A stretch of 64,000 nucleotides of DNA from Bradyrhizobium elkanii WSM2783 (GTDB lineage: Bacteria; Pseudomonadota; Alphaproteobacteria; Rhizobiales; Xanthobacteraceae): positions 1 through 64,000 of the forward strand of contig NZ_AXAP01000002.1 of NCBI RefSeq assembly GCF_000472865.1, read 5' to 3'. The notes below the pieces were generated by a model. It worked only from the letters and a program-made list of their open reading frames with translations. It was not told the origin of the DNA and did no database searches. Positions 9,972 through 19,883 of the stretch are shown in pieces; position 1 is the first letter of the stretch; every line of letters starts with the position of its first letter. The position numbers and the translations under genes were made by a program.

Positions 9972-11201
9972 ATGAACGAGCAAGCTCGGCCGGCGAACAG
10001 CGATCCGCTGTTCAATCCCCTGGCGCCGGAATTCATCCGCAATCCCTATCCCCATTACGAGCGGCTGCGCACCGAGGACCCGATGCATGTCACGCCGTTC
10101 GGCGCTTTCGTCGCGAGCCGTCACGCGGAGGTGAGCTTCGTGTTGCGCGACAAGCACTTTGGCAAGGACTATGCCGGCCGCGCCATACGCCGCTATGGGC
10201 CAAAAGCCATGGAGGACCCGGTCTTCCGCAGCATGAGCCAGATGATGCTGCAGCAGGATCCGCCCGATCACACCCGTCTGCGCGGCCTGGTGGTGAAGGC
10301 ATTCACGGCGCGCCGGGTCGAGGACATGCGGCCGCGGATTCAGGAGATCGTCGATCAGACGCTCGATCGTGTCATTCCGCAGGGCAGGATGGACCTGATC
10401 GAGGACTTTGCGTTCCGCCTGCCGGTGACGGTGATCTGCGACATGCTCGGAATCCCCGAGGAGCATCGCGAAACGTTTTATACCGGCGCGCGCGACAGCG
10501 GGCGCATCCTCGAACCGGTGCCGTTGTCGCCTGAGGAGATCAAGCAGGGCAACGCCAGGACCAAGATGTCGGAGATGTATTTCCAGCAGCTCTTCGAGCT
10601 GCGGCGGAAGCAGCCCGGCGACGACCTGACGACGCAGCTCGTGCAGGCGGAGGAGGATGGCCACAAGCTCAGCAACGAAGAGCTGACCGCCAACATCATC
10701 CTTCTGTTCGGGGCCGGGCACGAGACGACCGTCAACCTGATCGGCAACGGCCTCTTGGCGCTGCACCGCAATCCCGATCAGCTCGCGCTGCTCAAGGCCA
10801 ATCCCGACCTGATCACCAACGCGATCGAGGAATTCCTGCGCTATGATTCCTCCGTGCAAATGACCGGGCGCGCGGCTCTGGAGGACATCGATCTCTGCGG
10901 CAAGCGCATACCCAAGGGCGAGGCCGTGCTGTGCCTGCTGGGCTCGGCCAACCACGATCCGGCTGTCTATCCCGACCGCCCGGAACGGCTCGATATCACC
11001 AGGCCCAACGTGAAACCGCTGTCCTTCGGCGGCGGCATCCATTTCTGTCTCGGCGCCCAATTGGCGCGGATCGAGGCCGAGATCGCGATCTCGACGCTGC
11101 TCCGCCGCCTGCCGGACCTGCGGCTGGATGACGCGGAAAATCCACAGTGGCGGCCGACCTTCGTGCTGCGGGGGCTACGACGCCTGCCGGCGAGCTGGTA
11201 A
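9972..11201 (+). CDS. Cytochrome P450
   Basis: 409 residues, the usual size of soluble bacterial P450s. Visible motifs: I-helix oxygen-activation motif FGAGHETT near residue 247, ExxR (EEFLR) near 286, and heme-ligand loop FGGGIHFCLGAQLAR with C359 as the thiolate ligand. ATG at 9972 was chosen over the open frame from 9852 because the extra 40 residues do not look like P450 sequence and would cover the operator. No ferredoxin or reductase gene is adjacent, so electrons must come from elsewhere. Substrate unknown; control by the divergent TetR protein is likely. Confidence 0.92.
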   Translation: MNEQARPANSDPLFNPLAPEFIRNPYPHYERLRTEDPMHVTPFGAFVASRHAEVSFVLRDKHFGKDYAGRAIRRYGPKAMEDPVFRSMSQMMLQQDPPDHTRLRGLVVKAFTARRVEDMRPRIQEIVDQTLDRVIPQGRMDLIEDFAFRLPVTVICDMLGIPEEHRETFYTGARDSGRILEPVPLSPEEIKQGNARTKMSEMYFQQLFELRRKQPGDDLTTQLVQAEEDGHKLSNEELTANIILLFGAGHETTVNLIGNGLLALHRNPDQLALLKANPDLITNAIEEFLRYDSSVQMTGRAALEDIDLCGKRIPKGEAVLCLLGSANHDPAVYPDRPERLDITRPNVKPLSFGGGIHFCLGAQLARIEAEIAISTLLRRLPDLRLDDAENPQWRPTFVLRGLRRLPASW

Positions 11202-11332
11202 CCTTCTCGACCCTCGCCAGCGGGTGCAGCGCGATACCGCTGTGACTTCGCCATACTTCGCTCTATATACTGGGCTGCTCCGGCGCTGTATTGGCCACGT
11301 GCGCCGCGGGGCGGGGCTCAAAGGGAGACACC

Positions 11333-14300
11333 GTGCAGACGACGCTGCTCGGCCTGGCAATCGCGTTCATTCTTGCGCTGATCGCCGCGCTGGTCGGACC
11401 GTACTTCATTGACTGGAACCAGTTCCGTCCGCAATTCGAGGCAGAGGCGACGCGAATCATCGGCGCGCCCGTGCGCATCGGCGGCGAGCTTGACGCGCGG
11501 CTGCTGCCGGCGCCGCAGCTTCGGCTGCGTTCGGCCGTGGTCGGTGGCGGCAATGATCGCGGCAAGATCCGGGCCGACAAGCTCGACGTCGAATTCAGCC
11601 TGGGTTCGCTGATGCGCGGCGAATGGCGCGCTACGCAGCTCACCGTCAATGGCATGTCGGTGGATCTCGGTCTGGACCAGAAGGGACGGATCGACTGGCC
11701 GGCCTCGCAGGGCACGTTCGACTTCGCCTCGCTGGCGATCGATCGCGTCAACCTCACCGGCCACATCGCCCTGCATGACGCCGCGAGCCGTGCCACGCTG
11801 GAATTGAGCGACATCGCGTTCAGCGGCGATGTCCGCTCGCTTGCCGGCGCGATCCGCGGCGACGGCAATTTCACGTTCGACGGCTCCCGCTATCCGTTCC
11901 GGATCTCCTCCGGCCAGAGCGCCGACGGCAATGGCACCCGCGTGCATGTCAACATCGACCCCGGCCAGCGCCCGCTCTCGGCCGATCTCGACGGCATACT
12001 CACCTTCGAGGCCCGCGCGCCGCGCTTCGAAGGCGTGCTGGCGCTGGCCTCTCCGCCCGCATCAAAGAACGGCGCGGCCGCGCCGACGCCCTGGCGTGTC
12101 GGAGCCCGGATCAAAGCGGATTATTCGGCCGCGCGGCTCGACCAGATCGAGGTCAGCTATGGCAATGACGAGCGCGCGCTGAAGCTCGCGGGCGCAGGCG
12201 ACATCCGTTTCGGCGCTTCGCCGCTGCTGCGCGCCTCACTCTCGGCGCGGCAACTCGATGTCGACCGCTTTGCCGCGAAGGACAACAATGCTGAGCCGAT
12301 TCATGCGCTGCCGGCGCTGCGCGCTCTGCTGTCGGGCGTTCCGCACATCGCGCTGCCGTCGCAGATCGAATTCTCGTCCGAGCAGATCATGCTCGGCGGG
12401 CGGCCCTTGCAGGATATCGCCGCCGACCTTCACGGCGACGACAAGGGCTGGACAGTGCGGCGGCTCGACTTCCGTGCACCGGGCGCCACGCGCGTCTCGC
12501 TCAGCGGTGCTGGCCCGCAAAGCGCCCAGTCGGACAGCTTCAAGGCGGCGCTCAATGTCGAGTCGTCCGATCCCGATGCGCTGATGGTGTGGTTGCAGGG
12601 CCGTAGCGATCCGCCGTCTCGCAATCAAAAACCGCTCAAGCTGCGTGGCGACGTCACGCTCGCCGCAACCGGCTTTGCGGTCGATGCCATGAAGGCCGAG
12701 ATCGACGGCGGTGCGATCACCGGACGAGTCGCGGTGTCGTATCCGACCGGCAATCGTGGCGCGAAGGTCGACGCCACCGTGAAGGCCGACCGGCTGGATC
12801 TCGATGCGGCCACCGCGGTCATACGCTCGCTGGCGGGACCGCAGGCCGAATGGCCGGAGGAAGCGCAGCTCTCGCTTGACATCGCTCGCGCGATGTCGGC
12901 CGGGCAGGAGCTGCGTCCGCTGCAGGCCAAGCTTGCCTTTGGACCGAAGATGGTCTCGCTCGAGCGACTTAAGATCGGGCAGCCGGACAGCGTGACGATC
13001 GAGGGCACCGGTAATTTCGATCGCATCAACGCGACCGGAAAGCTCGCGCTCGACGCAAACGCGGCCTCGTTCAGCCAGTTGACTGGTCTGGTCTCATCGT
13101 TCGCACCGTCAGCCGCATCGCGCTTCAACACGCTGGCTGCGATCCCCGGTCCGGCGCGACTGAAGTTCGCGCTTGATCTCGACAAGGGACAGGCCGATCG
13201 CGGCAGCCTTCGCGCCGCGTTGGAGCTCGACGCGGTGCAGCTCAAGGGCACCGCTACGGTGACAGCGAAGCCGCAGATCGCAGCGATCCGCAGCACCGAT
13301 CTCGATGCCCTCAGCCGCAGCGATCTCGGGGTCGACGCCAGATTTTCAGCGGGCCAGGGGCGTGCAATGCTCGCGCTGCTCAACCTCGATCGAGTCATCG
13401 CCATCGGCGACGGCCCCGCGCAATTCGAAGGCTCGATCAACGGCGCCTGGCGCGTGCCGTTGCGGCTGAAGGCGAGGATCTGGGGCGCGGGGCTTGATGC
13501 GGACGCCGAAGGCGCAGCCGAGCCATGGGACGAGGCGAAGAAGGCCAGCATCAACCTGCGGGTCAGGAGCGCCGACATCAGTCCGCTGCTCGATCTCAAG
13601 CCGTCGGACGCGCCGGTGAACGGCGTCCGCCTGTCGTCGCGCGTCTCACTCGCCGGCAACAAGCTCTCGTTCGACGATCTCGACAGCATCATCGGCGGCT
13701 CGCGACTGCGTGGCCGGGTTGCGCTCGCCATGGGGGAGGAGAAGAACATCGAGGGTGAGATCGGGCTCGACCAGGTCGCGCTTGCACCGGTGTTTGCGTT
13801 TGCGATCGGTGCCGGCGGACATGATTCGACCGAGCCGCTCGGCGGGGGCATCATCAAGGGCTGGCGCGGCAACATCGTCTTCCAGGCGTTGCGCGGCGAG
13901 TTGCCGGGCGGCAGCGAAGTGCAGCCGGTGAGCGGCACGATCAAGAGCGATGGCCAGGCGCTGACCTTTGAGGCCCTCAAGGGCAAGATCGGCGGCGGCG
14001 ATCTCAGCGCCGCCGTCGATGCAAGGCCGAGTGCGAATGGCATCACCGTCAATGGGAGCGTGCAGCTTAGCGGCGTCGATGGCACGGCGTTGCGCTACCG
14101 AAATCTCGGCATGCCCAAGGGGCGCGCCTCCTTGCAGATGACATTGATGAGCCAGGGCCGCAGCGCGTCGGCGCTGGCTGGCGCGCTGTCCGGCAGCGGC
14201 ACGGTCGCGCTTGAAAGTGCGCGCATTGCCGGGCTCGATCCGCGCGCCTTCGACGTTGCGATCCGCGCCAGCGAGAACGGGCAGGTTTCGGATGACGCTA

Positions 14301-15022
14301 GGCTGAAGCAGATCGTCGAGCAGGCGCTGGCAAACGGTGTGCTGTCGGTCGCCTCAGCCCAGCTTCCGTTCAACATTCGCGACGGGCGGATCCGCGTTGG
14401 CGCCAGCACGCTGGCGGCCAATGGCGTCAACGCCACGATCTCCGGCGGCTACGACATTCCGGCCGATCAGGCCGACATCCGCGCCGTGCTGGTGCCGACC
14501 GCGATCACCGCGGCGAGCCGGCCGGAAATCCAGTTGCTCGCGGTGGGCACGCCCGACGGGCTCACCCGCAGCGTCGATGTCGCGGCGTTATCGTCGTGGC
14601 TCGCGGTGCGCGCGATCGACCGCGAGACCAGGCGATTGGATGCGATTGAGCGCGGCGAGCCGCCTCCAACGTTCCAGCCGACGCCGCCGCTGATCCCGCC
14701 GCAGGAGCCGGCGGAAGCTCCCGATGCAAGCGCGACGATCCCACCGACAGCAACTGACGTGCCGATCCCGGGCCGCGATCCGCGCAAGGGAGCCCAAAAG
14801 CCGAAAACGAGCGCACCGCGTCCGCCGCAGGTCCAACCTCCGGTCAGCGCGCCAGCCGCCAATCCGCCCGCGTCAGTCGCGAGCCAACCGCAGCTCGCGC
14901 CATTGCCGCCGCCGATCGTCGTCAAGCCGCCGCCGGGCGCTACGAAACCAAAACCCCGTCCGCCGCTCGCACTGACGCCCCAGGTCGCCAACCCACCATC
15001 GCGTCCGGCGGCGCAGAATTAG
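11333..15022 (+). CDS. AsmA family protein (large inner-membrane-anchored, periplasmic)
   Basis: 1229 residues. GTG at 11333 follows AAAGGGAGA and starts directly at the N-terminal membrane anchor (QTTLLGLAIAFILALIAALVGPYFIDWNQFRP). Residues about 25-120 match the AsmA N-terminus (FEAEATRIIGAPVRIGGELDARLLPAPQLRLRSAVVG). The middle is a long beta-rich repeat region, and an AsmA C-terminal block lies near residues 880-1080. The last 130 residues are Pro/Ala-rich and probably disordered. AsmA-like proteins belong to the bridge-like lipid-transfer group and affect outer-membrane assembly. It stands alone on this strand, 131 bp after the P450. Confidence 0.85.
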   Translation: MQTTLLGLAIAFILALIAALVGPYFIDWNQFRPQFEAEATRIIGAPVRIGGELDARLLPAPQLRLRSAVVGGGNDRGKIRADKLDVEFSLGSLMRGEWRATQLTVNGMSVDLGLDQKGRIDWPASQGTFDFASLAIDRVNLTGHIALHDAASRATLELSDIAFSGDVRSLAGAIRGDGNFTFDGSRYPFRISSGQSADGNGTRVHVNIDPGQRPLSADLDGILTFEARAPRFEGVLALASPPASKNGAAAPTPWRVGARIKADYSAARLDQIEVSYGNDERALKLAGAGDIRFGASPLLRASLSARQLDVDRFAAKDNNAEPIHALPALRALLSGVPHIALPSQIEFSSEQIMLGGRPLQDIAADLHGDDKGWTVRRLDFRAPGATRVSLSGAGPQSAQSDSFKAALNVESSDPDALMVWLQGRSDPPSRNQKPLKLRGDVTLAATGFAVDAMKAEIDGGAITGRVAVSYPTGNRGAKVDATVKADRLDLDAATAVIRSLAGPQAEWPEEAQLSLDIARAMSAGQELRPLQAKLAFGPKMVSLERLKIGQPDSVTIEGTGNFDRINATGKLALDANAASFSQLTGLVSSFAPSAASRFNTLAAIPGPARLKFALDLDKGQADRGSLRAALELDAVQLKGTATVTAKPQIAAIRSTDLDALSRSDLGVDARFSAGQGRAMLALLNLDRVIAIGDGPAQFEGSINGAWRVPLRLKARIWGAGLDADAEGAAEPWDEAKKASINLRVRSADISPLLDLKPSDAPVNGVRLSSRVSLAGNKLSFDDLDSIIGGSRLRGRVALAMGEEKNIEGEIGLDQVALAPVFAFAIGAGGHDSTEPLGGGIIKGWRGNIVFQALRGELPGGSEVQPVSGTIKSDGQALTFEALKGKIGGGDLSAAVDARPSANGITVNGSVQLSGVDGTALRYRNLGMPKGRASLQMTLMSQGRSASALAGALSGSGTVALESARIAGLDPRAFDVAIRASENGQVSDDARLKQIVEQALANGVLSVASAQLPFNIRDGRIRVGASTLAANGVNATISGGYDIPADQADIRAVLVPTAITAASRPEIQLLAVGTPDGLTRSVDVAALSSWLAVRAIDRETRRLDAIERGEPPPTFQPTPPLIPPQEPAEAPDASATIPPTATDVPIPGRDPRKGAQKPKTSAPRPPQVQPPVSAPAANPPASVASQPQLAPLPPPIVVKPPPGATKPKPRPPLALTPQVANPPSRPAAQN

Positions 15023-15072
15023 AGCGCGATTAAGGTCAGGGTCGAACTGCGTTCGCGACCGGGGCTGCGCTT

Positions 15073-15218
15073 CCTCTCCCCGTTCTTACGGGGAGAGAGT
15101 TGGGGTGAGGGGCTCTCTCCGCGAGCACGGTGACAGAAGGACTCGCGGAGGCTCCCCTCACCCGAAATTCGAGCTGTGCTCGAATTTCGACGTCTCCCCG
15201 CAAGCGGGGCGAGGTGAA
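15073..15218. repeat. Intergenic palindromic repeat, 'CTCTCCCC' family, copy 2
   Basis: Contains hairpin CTCTCCCCGT/ACGGGGAGAG (15073-15096), GGTGAGGGG paired with CCCCTCACC, and the 10-bp hairpin AAATTCGAGC-TGT-GCTCGAATTT near 15165-15187. It sits between the convergent ends of the AsmA-type and ABC-F genes and may help end both transcripts, although there is no T-run. Confidence 0.7.
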
Positions 15219-15234
15219 CCCGGGGCTCGCCGCC

Positions 15235-16809
15235 TCACAGCGTAATCTCCCGTTCGATCCCGATCGCCTGCAGGAATGCCCTGTCGTGGCTGACGACGAC
15301 CAGCGCGCCATCGAAGTCGCGCAGCGCGCTTTCCAGTTCTTCGATCGCGGTGAGGTCGAGATGGTTGGTGGGTTCGTCCAACAGCAGCAATAGCGGCGGC
15401 TCCGGCCGTGCGAACACACAAGCCATACCTGCGCGAAGGCGCTCGCCGCCGCTCAACGTATCCACGATCTGCAATGCGGCCCTGTTGCGGAAGGCAAATC
15501 GCGCCAGTGCGGCATGCGCTTCATTGGCTGACAATTCCGGGTTGAGCCGGCGCAGATTATCCAAGATGCCGGTGCCAGCATCGAGCAGGCCCACATGCTG
15601 GTCGAGCATCGCGATCCGCTCGGTGCGACGATGGATCATGCCGGCGGTCGGCTGCGCCTCTCCGGTGATCAGGCGCAGCAATGTGCTCTTGCCCGTGCCG
15701 TTGGCGCCGTCGATCGCAACGCGCTCGGGGCCGCGCAGTTCGAACGACAGCGGCCCGAACAGGCGGCGGTTGGCAAAGGCCATCGCCACGCCGTCGAAGG
15801 CGACGAGCTCGCGATTGGAGGGAAGGGCGGTCTTCGGCAGGTCGATCGACAGCGGCGTCACGATCTCCACCCGCGCGCGGGCCTCCTCGAAGGCATCCGC
15901 GCGCTCGCCGATCAGGCGCTCGGCGAGATGGCCTTCGCGGGCGGCGCTGGCCTCCGCGCGTTCCTTCTCGCGGTCCATGAACATCTTGTCTTCGATGCCC
16001 TTGGCGCGCCAGGCTCGGCCGGCCTTGTCGCGGCGCGACTTTCTTTCGCGCGCCTTCTGCGTCGCGCGCTCGGCGCTGCGCAGCGCGTCAGTCGCCCGCT
16101 CCAGTTCGGTTTCCGCACGCGAGCGCGCCGCGTCGCGCTGCTCGGCGAAATCAGGCCACGCGCCGCCGAAAATCGTGACGCCAACCGGCGTCAGTTCGAC
16201 GATGCGGTCGACATGCTCGAGCAGCGTACGGTCGTGGCTTGCGACCACGATGCCGCCTTGCCATCGCCCGAGCAATTGCGCCACCGCCTCGCGGCCGTCG
16301 GCGTCGAGATTGTTGGTGGGCTCGTCCAGCAGCAGCACGTCAGGTGCCTGGATCAACAGGCGCGCCAGCGCGACGCGCGTTCGCTCGCCGCCGCTGAGCG
16401 ATGCCACCGCGCGATCGAGCGATAGCGCGGGCAGGCCCGCTTCCGTCAGCGCGGTCTGTAGTCGTGCTTCCAGTGTCCAGTCAGCCGCGGCGACGTCCTC
16501 GAGTGTGCCGTCGCCGCGCTCGAGCCGGCGCAGGCACGCGAGCTCGCTATCGACGCCGACGGCTTGCGCCACCGTCGCCCGTTCGTCGGCGATCTGCGCG
16601 AGCATACCGATCGATCCTGCACGGTAAACCGATCCGGCTGCCGGTTCGATCTCGCCCGCGATCAGGCGCAGCAGTGTCGATTTGCCGCAGCCGTTCCGTC
16701 CGACGATGCCGGTGCGCTCGCGTCCAATCGCGAGCGTCAGCTCATCGAACAGTGAGCGGCCGTCAGGCGCGTGAAGCGAGATGGAATCCAGGACGACAAA
16801 GGCAGGCAT
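15235..16809 (-). CDS. ABC-F family ATPase
   Basis: 524 residues with two ABC domains and no membrane segment. Domain 1: Walker A GRNGCGKST, signature LSGGERTRVALARLL, Walker B VLLLDEPTNNLD. The linker (residues about 210-290) is rich in Arg, Lys and Glu and is probably coiled coil. Domain 2: Walker A GANGTGKST, signature LSGGERLRAGMACVF, Walker B LLLLLDEPTNHLDL. Proteins of this layout bind the ribosomal E site and relieve stalled translation, and some give antibiotic resistance. Which subfamily this is cannot be said from motifs alone. ATG at 16809. Confidence 0.9.
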   Translation of the reverse strand: MPAFVVLDSISLHAPDGRSLFDELTLAIGRERTGIVGRNGCGKSTLLRLIAGEIEPAAGSVYRAGSIGMLAQIADERATVAQAVGVDSELACLRRLERGDGTLEDVAAADWTLEARLQTALTEAGLPALSLDRAVASLSGGERTRVALARLLIQAPDVLLLDEPTNNLDADGREAVAQLLGRWQGGIVVASHDRTLLEHVDRIVELTPVGVTIFGGAWPDFAEQRDAARSRAETELERATDALRSAERATQKARERKSRRDKAGRAWRAKGIEDKMFMDREKERAEASAAREGHLAERLIGERADAFEEARARVEIVTPLSIDLPKTALPSNRELVAFDGVAMAFANRRLFGPLSFELRGPERVAIDGANGTGKSTLLRLITGEAQPTAGMIHRRTERIAMLDQHVGLLDAGTGILDNLRRLNPELSANEAHAALARFAFRNRAALQIVDTLSGGERLRAGMACVFARPEPPLLLLLDEPTNHLDLTAIEELESALRDFDGALVVVSHDRAFLQAIGIEREITL

Positions 16810-16892
16810 GGAGAGCTTCCGAAATGGACAGGTTTCGCGGCGCGGTTAGCTTGGCGATATCCATTTCGCTCTCCACTCAGGTTTGTCGGTGA

Positions 16893-16914
16893 AGCCGGTG
16901 CCTGAGCACCGGCT
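16893..16914 (-). terminator. Hairpin downstream of the RHH gene (terminator-like, no T-run)
   Basis: Perfect 9-bp stem AGCCGGTGC-CTGA-GCACCGGCT, 13 bp beyond the stop of the RHH gene at 16927 on the minus strand. No U-tract follows, so intrinsic termination is uncertain; it may stabilise the 3' end. Confidence 0.4.
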
Positions 16915-16926
16915 ATCTGCAACGGA

Positions 16927-17190
16927 TCAGGCTTGCGGCCTGTTGTCCGGTGCCTGGACCGTCGTCGCGGCGACTGCGCGCGAACGGAAATACTCCAGCA
17001 CGAAAAGTCGGATCGCCGACGACAGGTTGCCCTGCTGGCGATTGCTGTCGATTTCGCCGACCAGCTCCGACAGCGTCATGTTCCGGAGGCCCGAGATTTC
17101 CTTCATGCCATTCCAGAACGCTTCTTCCAGGCTGACGCTGGTCTTGTGGCCGGCGACCACGATCGAACGTTTGACGACGGGCGATTTCAT
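16927..17190 (-). CDS. Ribbon-helix-helix domain protein
   Basis: 87 residues. KRSIVVAGHKTSVSLEEAFWNGMKEISGLRNMTLSELVGEID matches an RHH-4 type fold: a beta strand with hydrophilic alternation, then two helices. Members are small DNA-binding or accessory proteins; the target here is unknown. The ATG at 17190 overlaps the stop of the DUF4169 gene (ATGA), so the two are translationally coupled. Together with fumC and sspB upstream, they form a run of minus-strand genes. The C-terminal 15 residues look disordered. Confidence 0.8.
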   Translation of the reverse strand: MKSPVVKRSIVVAGHKTSVSLEEAFWNGMKEISGLRNMTLSELVGEIDSNRQQGNLSSAIRLFVLEYFRSRAVAATTVQAPDNRPQA

Positions 17191-17375
17191 GATGCGTCTC
17201 CGCCGTCGATACGATGCTGATCCAACAGCTTCTCGTCGCGCGCTTTGCGAAGCTCGTCCGCTTTCCGTTCGGACTTGGTGCGACCAAATCGTGCGCGGTT
17301 GGTTTCAGCTTGCTTCGCAGCTTCTTTGCGTTGCTCTTGTTTTCTTGCTCGGTTCAAGTTGATCACGTCCCCCAT
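17187..17375 (-). CDS. DUF4169 family small basic protein
   Basis: 62 residues from the ATG at 17375, reading MGDVINLNRARKQEQRKEAAKQAET and then a highly charged Lys/Arg/Glu helix. The 'GDVVNLNRARK' start is the hallmark of DUF4169, which has no known function. The longer open frame to 17552 was rejected because the added residues are not family-like. The stop overlaps the RHH start by four bases. The strongly basic, helical character would fit binding of nucleic acid or a ribosome-associated role, but that is inference. Confidence 0.8.
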   Translation of the reverse strand: MGDVINLNRARKQEQRKEAAKQAETNRARFGRTKSERKADELRKARDEKLLDQHRIDGGDAS

Positions 17376-17668
17376 GCTCGCCCCATCATCCAGCGATCCG
17401 AAGGCGCAAATGCCTGTTGGCGAAACAGGCCGCAGCCAAGTTGCGCGCAAGCACTGCACATGCCCATCCGAAATCCCTATATAGCGCCTAGTGATAAGCA
17501 TCAAAAGGTCAGCTTCGCCCCACGAAAACCATATATTTCGCTGCTGTCCCATGCGTCAACGCAACGCCCGCTGCAACCGATCTTATTCTTTAGGCGTTAT
17601 GATCCATAATTATATCACGCGTGGGGCGAGCGCTAATTCGTAGCGAGTCAGCGCAACGCATCACCGTT

Positions 17669-17682
17669 TTTTCCCGGGAAAA
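17669..17682. repeat. AT-flanked perfect palindrome in the fumC-DUF4169 spacer
   Basis: TTTTCCCGGGAAAA is a perfect 14-bp palindrome about 20 bp past the fumC stop. The surrounding 17540-17700 stretch is much lower in GC than its neighbours and has no gene. It could act as a transcription end for fumC (minus strand) or as a protein site; neither is shown. Confidence 0.35.
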
Positions 17683-17703
17683 TTATGCAATTTGCAGTTT
17701 CAC

Positions 17704-19125
17704 TTAACCCGGATGTGTCATTTTGTCCGGCTGCACCAGGGAGTCGAATTCACGTTCCGATACATAGCCGAGCCGCAGCGCCTCTTCCTTGAGCGTCGTG
17801 CCGCGCGCATGTGCTGCTTTCGCGACTTTCGCGGCGTTGTCGTATCCGATCTTCGGTGCAAGCGCAGTGACGAGCATCAGCGATCGCTGCATCAACTCGG
17901 CGATGCGTTTCTCGTCGGCACGTATCCCGACCACGCAATGCTCGGTGAAGGAGCGGACAACATCCGACAGGAGCTGAACGGAACTCATCATGCAATATGC
18001 TAACACCGGCTTGTAGACGTTCAGCTCGAAGTGTCCCTGGCTGCCCGCGATGGTGACGGCGGTTTCGTTCCCGAAGACGTACGTGCATACCATCGTCATC
18101 GCCTCGCATTGCGTCGGGTTCACTTTGCCCGGCATGATCGATGAGCCCGGCTCGTTCTCCGGCAGGATCAGTTCGCCGAGGCCTGAGCGCGGACCCGAGC
18201 CGAGGAAGCGGATGTCGTTGGCGATCTTGAACAGCCCGGTCGCCACCGAATTGATCGCGCCGTGTACCAGCACATAGGCGTCGTTGGAGGCCAGTGCCTC
18301 GAACTTGTTCGGCGCACTGATGAACGGCAGCTTCGTGATCTTGGCGACGTGCCTTGCGAACAGTCTCGCAAAGCGTGGCTTGGAGTTGAGGCCGGTGCCG
18401 ACGGCGGTGCCGCCTTGCGCGAGCGGCAACAGATCCTTCGCCGCCGTGCGTAGCCGCGCGATGCCACTCTCGACCTGCGCGGCATAGCCGGAGAATTCCT
18501 GACCCAGCGTCAGCGGCGTCGCATCCTGGGTGTGGGTGCGGCCGATCTTGACGATCTTCGCGAACGCTTTCTCCTTGCGGCGCAGCTCGCGATGCAATTC
18601 GCCGAGCGCAGGAATCAGCCTCTCGAAAATTCCCTGCGCCGCCGCGATGTGCATCGCCGTCGGAAACGAGTCGTTCGACGACTGGCTCATGTTGACGTGG
18701 TCGTTGGGATGAACCGGTTTCTTCGCGCCGAGTTCAAAGCCGAGCAGTTCGTTGGCGCGGTTGGCGATCACCTCGTTGAGGTTCATGTTGGTCTGCGTGC
18801 CCGAGCCTGTCTGCCACACCACCAGCGGGAAATGATCGTCGAGCTTGCCTTCGATCACTTCTTTCGCGGCACGCGTGATCGCATTGGCGCGGCGCGCGTC
18901 GATCAGACCAAGCTCGCGGTTGGTGAGCGCTGCCGCCAGTTTCACGATGCCGAGCGCATGCACGATCTCGATCGGCATGCGGTCGCGGCCGATGCGGAAG
19001 TTCTGCCGGGAGCGTTCGGTCTGCGCGCCCCAATAGCGATCGGAGGCGACGTCGATCGGACCGAAACTGTCGGTCTCGACGCGGATGGTTTTGTTTTTTT
19101 GTGAAGAGGATGTTGATCGAGCCAT
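17704..19125 (-). CDS. fumC: Class II fumarate hydratase
   Basis: 473 residues from the ATG at 19125 (a TTG two codons upstream is possible). It converts fumarate to L-malate in the TCA cycle, in the cytoplasm, without an iron-sulfur cluster. The fumarase/aspartase signature [11 protein letters not shown] is present with its catalytic Ser loop, and the N-terminal half has [19 protein letters not shown] and the [14 protein letters not shown] motif typical of FumC. Length matches the family (about 460-475). The first 15 residues are Ser/Lys-rich and poorly conserved. Confidence 0.95.
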   Translation of the reverse strand: MARSTSSSQKNKTIRVETDSFGPIDVASDRYWGAQTERSRQNFRIGRDRMPIEIVHALGIVKLAAALTNRELGLIDARRANAITRAAKEVIEGKLDDHFPLVVWQTGSGTQTNMNLNEVIANRANELLGFELGAKKPVHPNDHVNMSQSSNDSFPTAMHIAAAQGIFERLIPALGELHRELRRKEKAFAKIVKIGRTHTQDATPLTLGQEFSGYAAQVESGIARLRTAAKDLLPLAQGGTAVGTGLNSKPRFARLFARHVAKITKLPFISAPNKFEALASNDAYVLVHGAINSVATGLFKIANDIRFLGSGPRSGLGELILPENEPGSSIMPGKVNPTQCEAMTMVCTYVFGNETAVTIAGSQGHFELNVYKPVLAYCMMSSVQLLSDVVRSFTEHCVVGIRADEKRIAELMQRSLMLVTALAPKIGYDNAAKVAKAAHARGTTLKEEALRLGYVSEREFDSLVQPDKMTHPG

Positions 19126-19197
19126 TGCCAATGTCCGTTGCGCCGTGAAGCGGCGTAACGTTCATTCTACAGCGTCGATGATTGGTGCGTGTTTAGA

Positions 19198-19719
19198 TTA
19201 TTTCTTGCGGAAGCGGTCGAGCCGAACCACCTCGGCGCCTTCGCTCGGCTTGTCCGAGTCTTCCTTTTCTTGCGAAGCAGTCTCGGCCGCCGGAGCAGGC
19301 GGCGGTGGCGCAGGCGAAGCCGCAGGCAGCTTGGGCTCGGGCTTCTCGGGCGCGACGTCCTCCTCGGACGGTTCGAAATGCAGGCCGAACTTCACGGAGG
19401 GATCGAGGAAGCTCTTGATGGCGGCGAAGGGCACGACGAGCCGTTCCGGAATGCCGCCGAACGAAAGTCCGACCTCGAAACGATCGTCCGTCACCACGAG
19501 GTCCCAGAACTGGTGCTGCAGGATGATCGTCATCTCCTGCGGATATTGCGCGAGCAGCCGCGGCGATATCTTCACGCCGTCGGCGTTGGAGATGAAGGTG
19601 ATGTAGAAATGATGCTCGCCGGGAAGTCCGTGCTCCGCGGCGTCCGCCAGCACGTGGCGTACCACCCCGCGCAGCGCGTCGCGCGCCAGCACGTCATATC
19701 GGATGTGATCGGTCGCCAT
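19198..19719 (-). CDS. sspB: SspB family ClpXP adaptor (stringent starvation protein B type)
   Basis: 173 residues from the ATG at 19719, chosen over the open frame to 19842 because the SspB fold starts here: MATDHIRYDVLARDALRGVVRHVLADA, then HHFYITFISNADGVKISPRLL and MTIILQHQFWDLVV. The fold (residues about 1-125) binds the ssrA tag. The acidic, Pro/Ala-rich tail (about 130-173) ends in a basic patch, DRFRKK; alpha-type SspB uses a C-terminal segment to dock on ClpX. The adaptor delivers ssrA-tagged proteins to ClpXP. The tmRNA gene that encodes the tag lies about 165 bp upstream on the same strand. Confidence 0.88.
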   Translation of the reverse strand: MATDHIRYDVLARDALRGVVRHVLADAAEHGLPGEHHFYITFISNADGVKISPRLLAQYPQEMTIILQHQFWDLVVTDDRFEVGLSFGGIPERLVVPFAAIKSFLDPSVKFGLHFEPSEEDVAPEKPEPKLPAASPAPPPPAPAAETASQEKEDSDKPSEGAEVVRLDRFRKK

Positions 19720-19883
19720 GATGGTCCTGTCGCGTTCAAAAATGGCCGGCCGCATGCCGGTCGCCCGACTCGCCTTTAGCTCTATGCTATCCCGGCCACA
19801 AGCCAAGGTCAGCAGGCCTTCCGGATCGAATTTGCGGCACAAGCACCCGCTTGGGATGCACGCACTTTACCATGCGAATGTGA

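Noticed and set aside
15073..15218. Possible tRNA or small RNA gene
   Set aside because: Hairpins do not form a cloverleaf, there is no T-loop sequence, and the sequence matches the repeat at 282-386.
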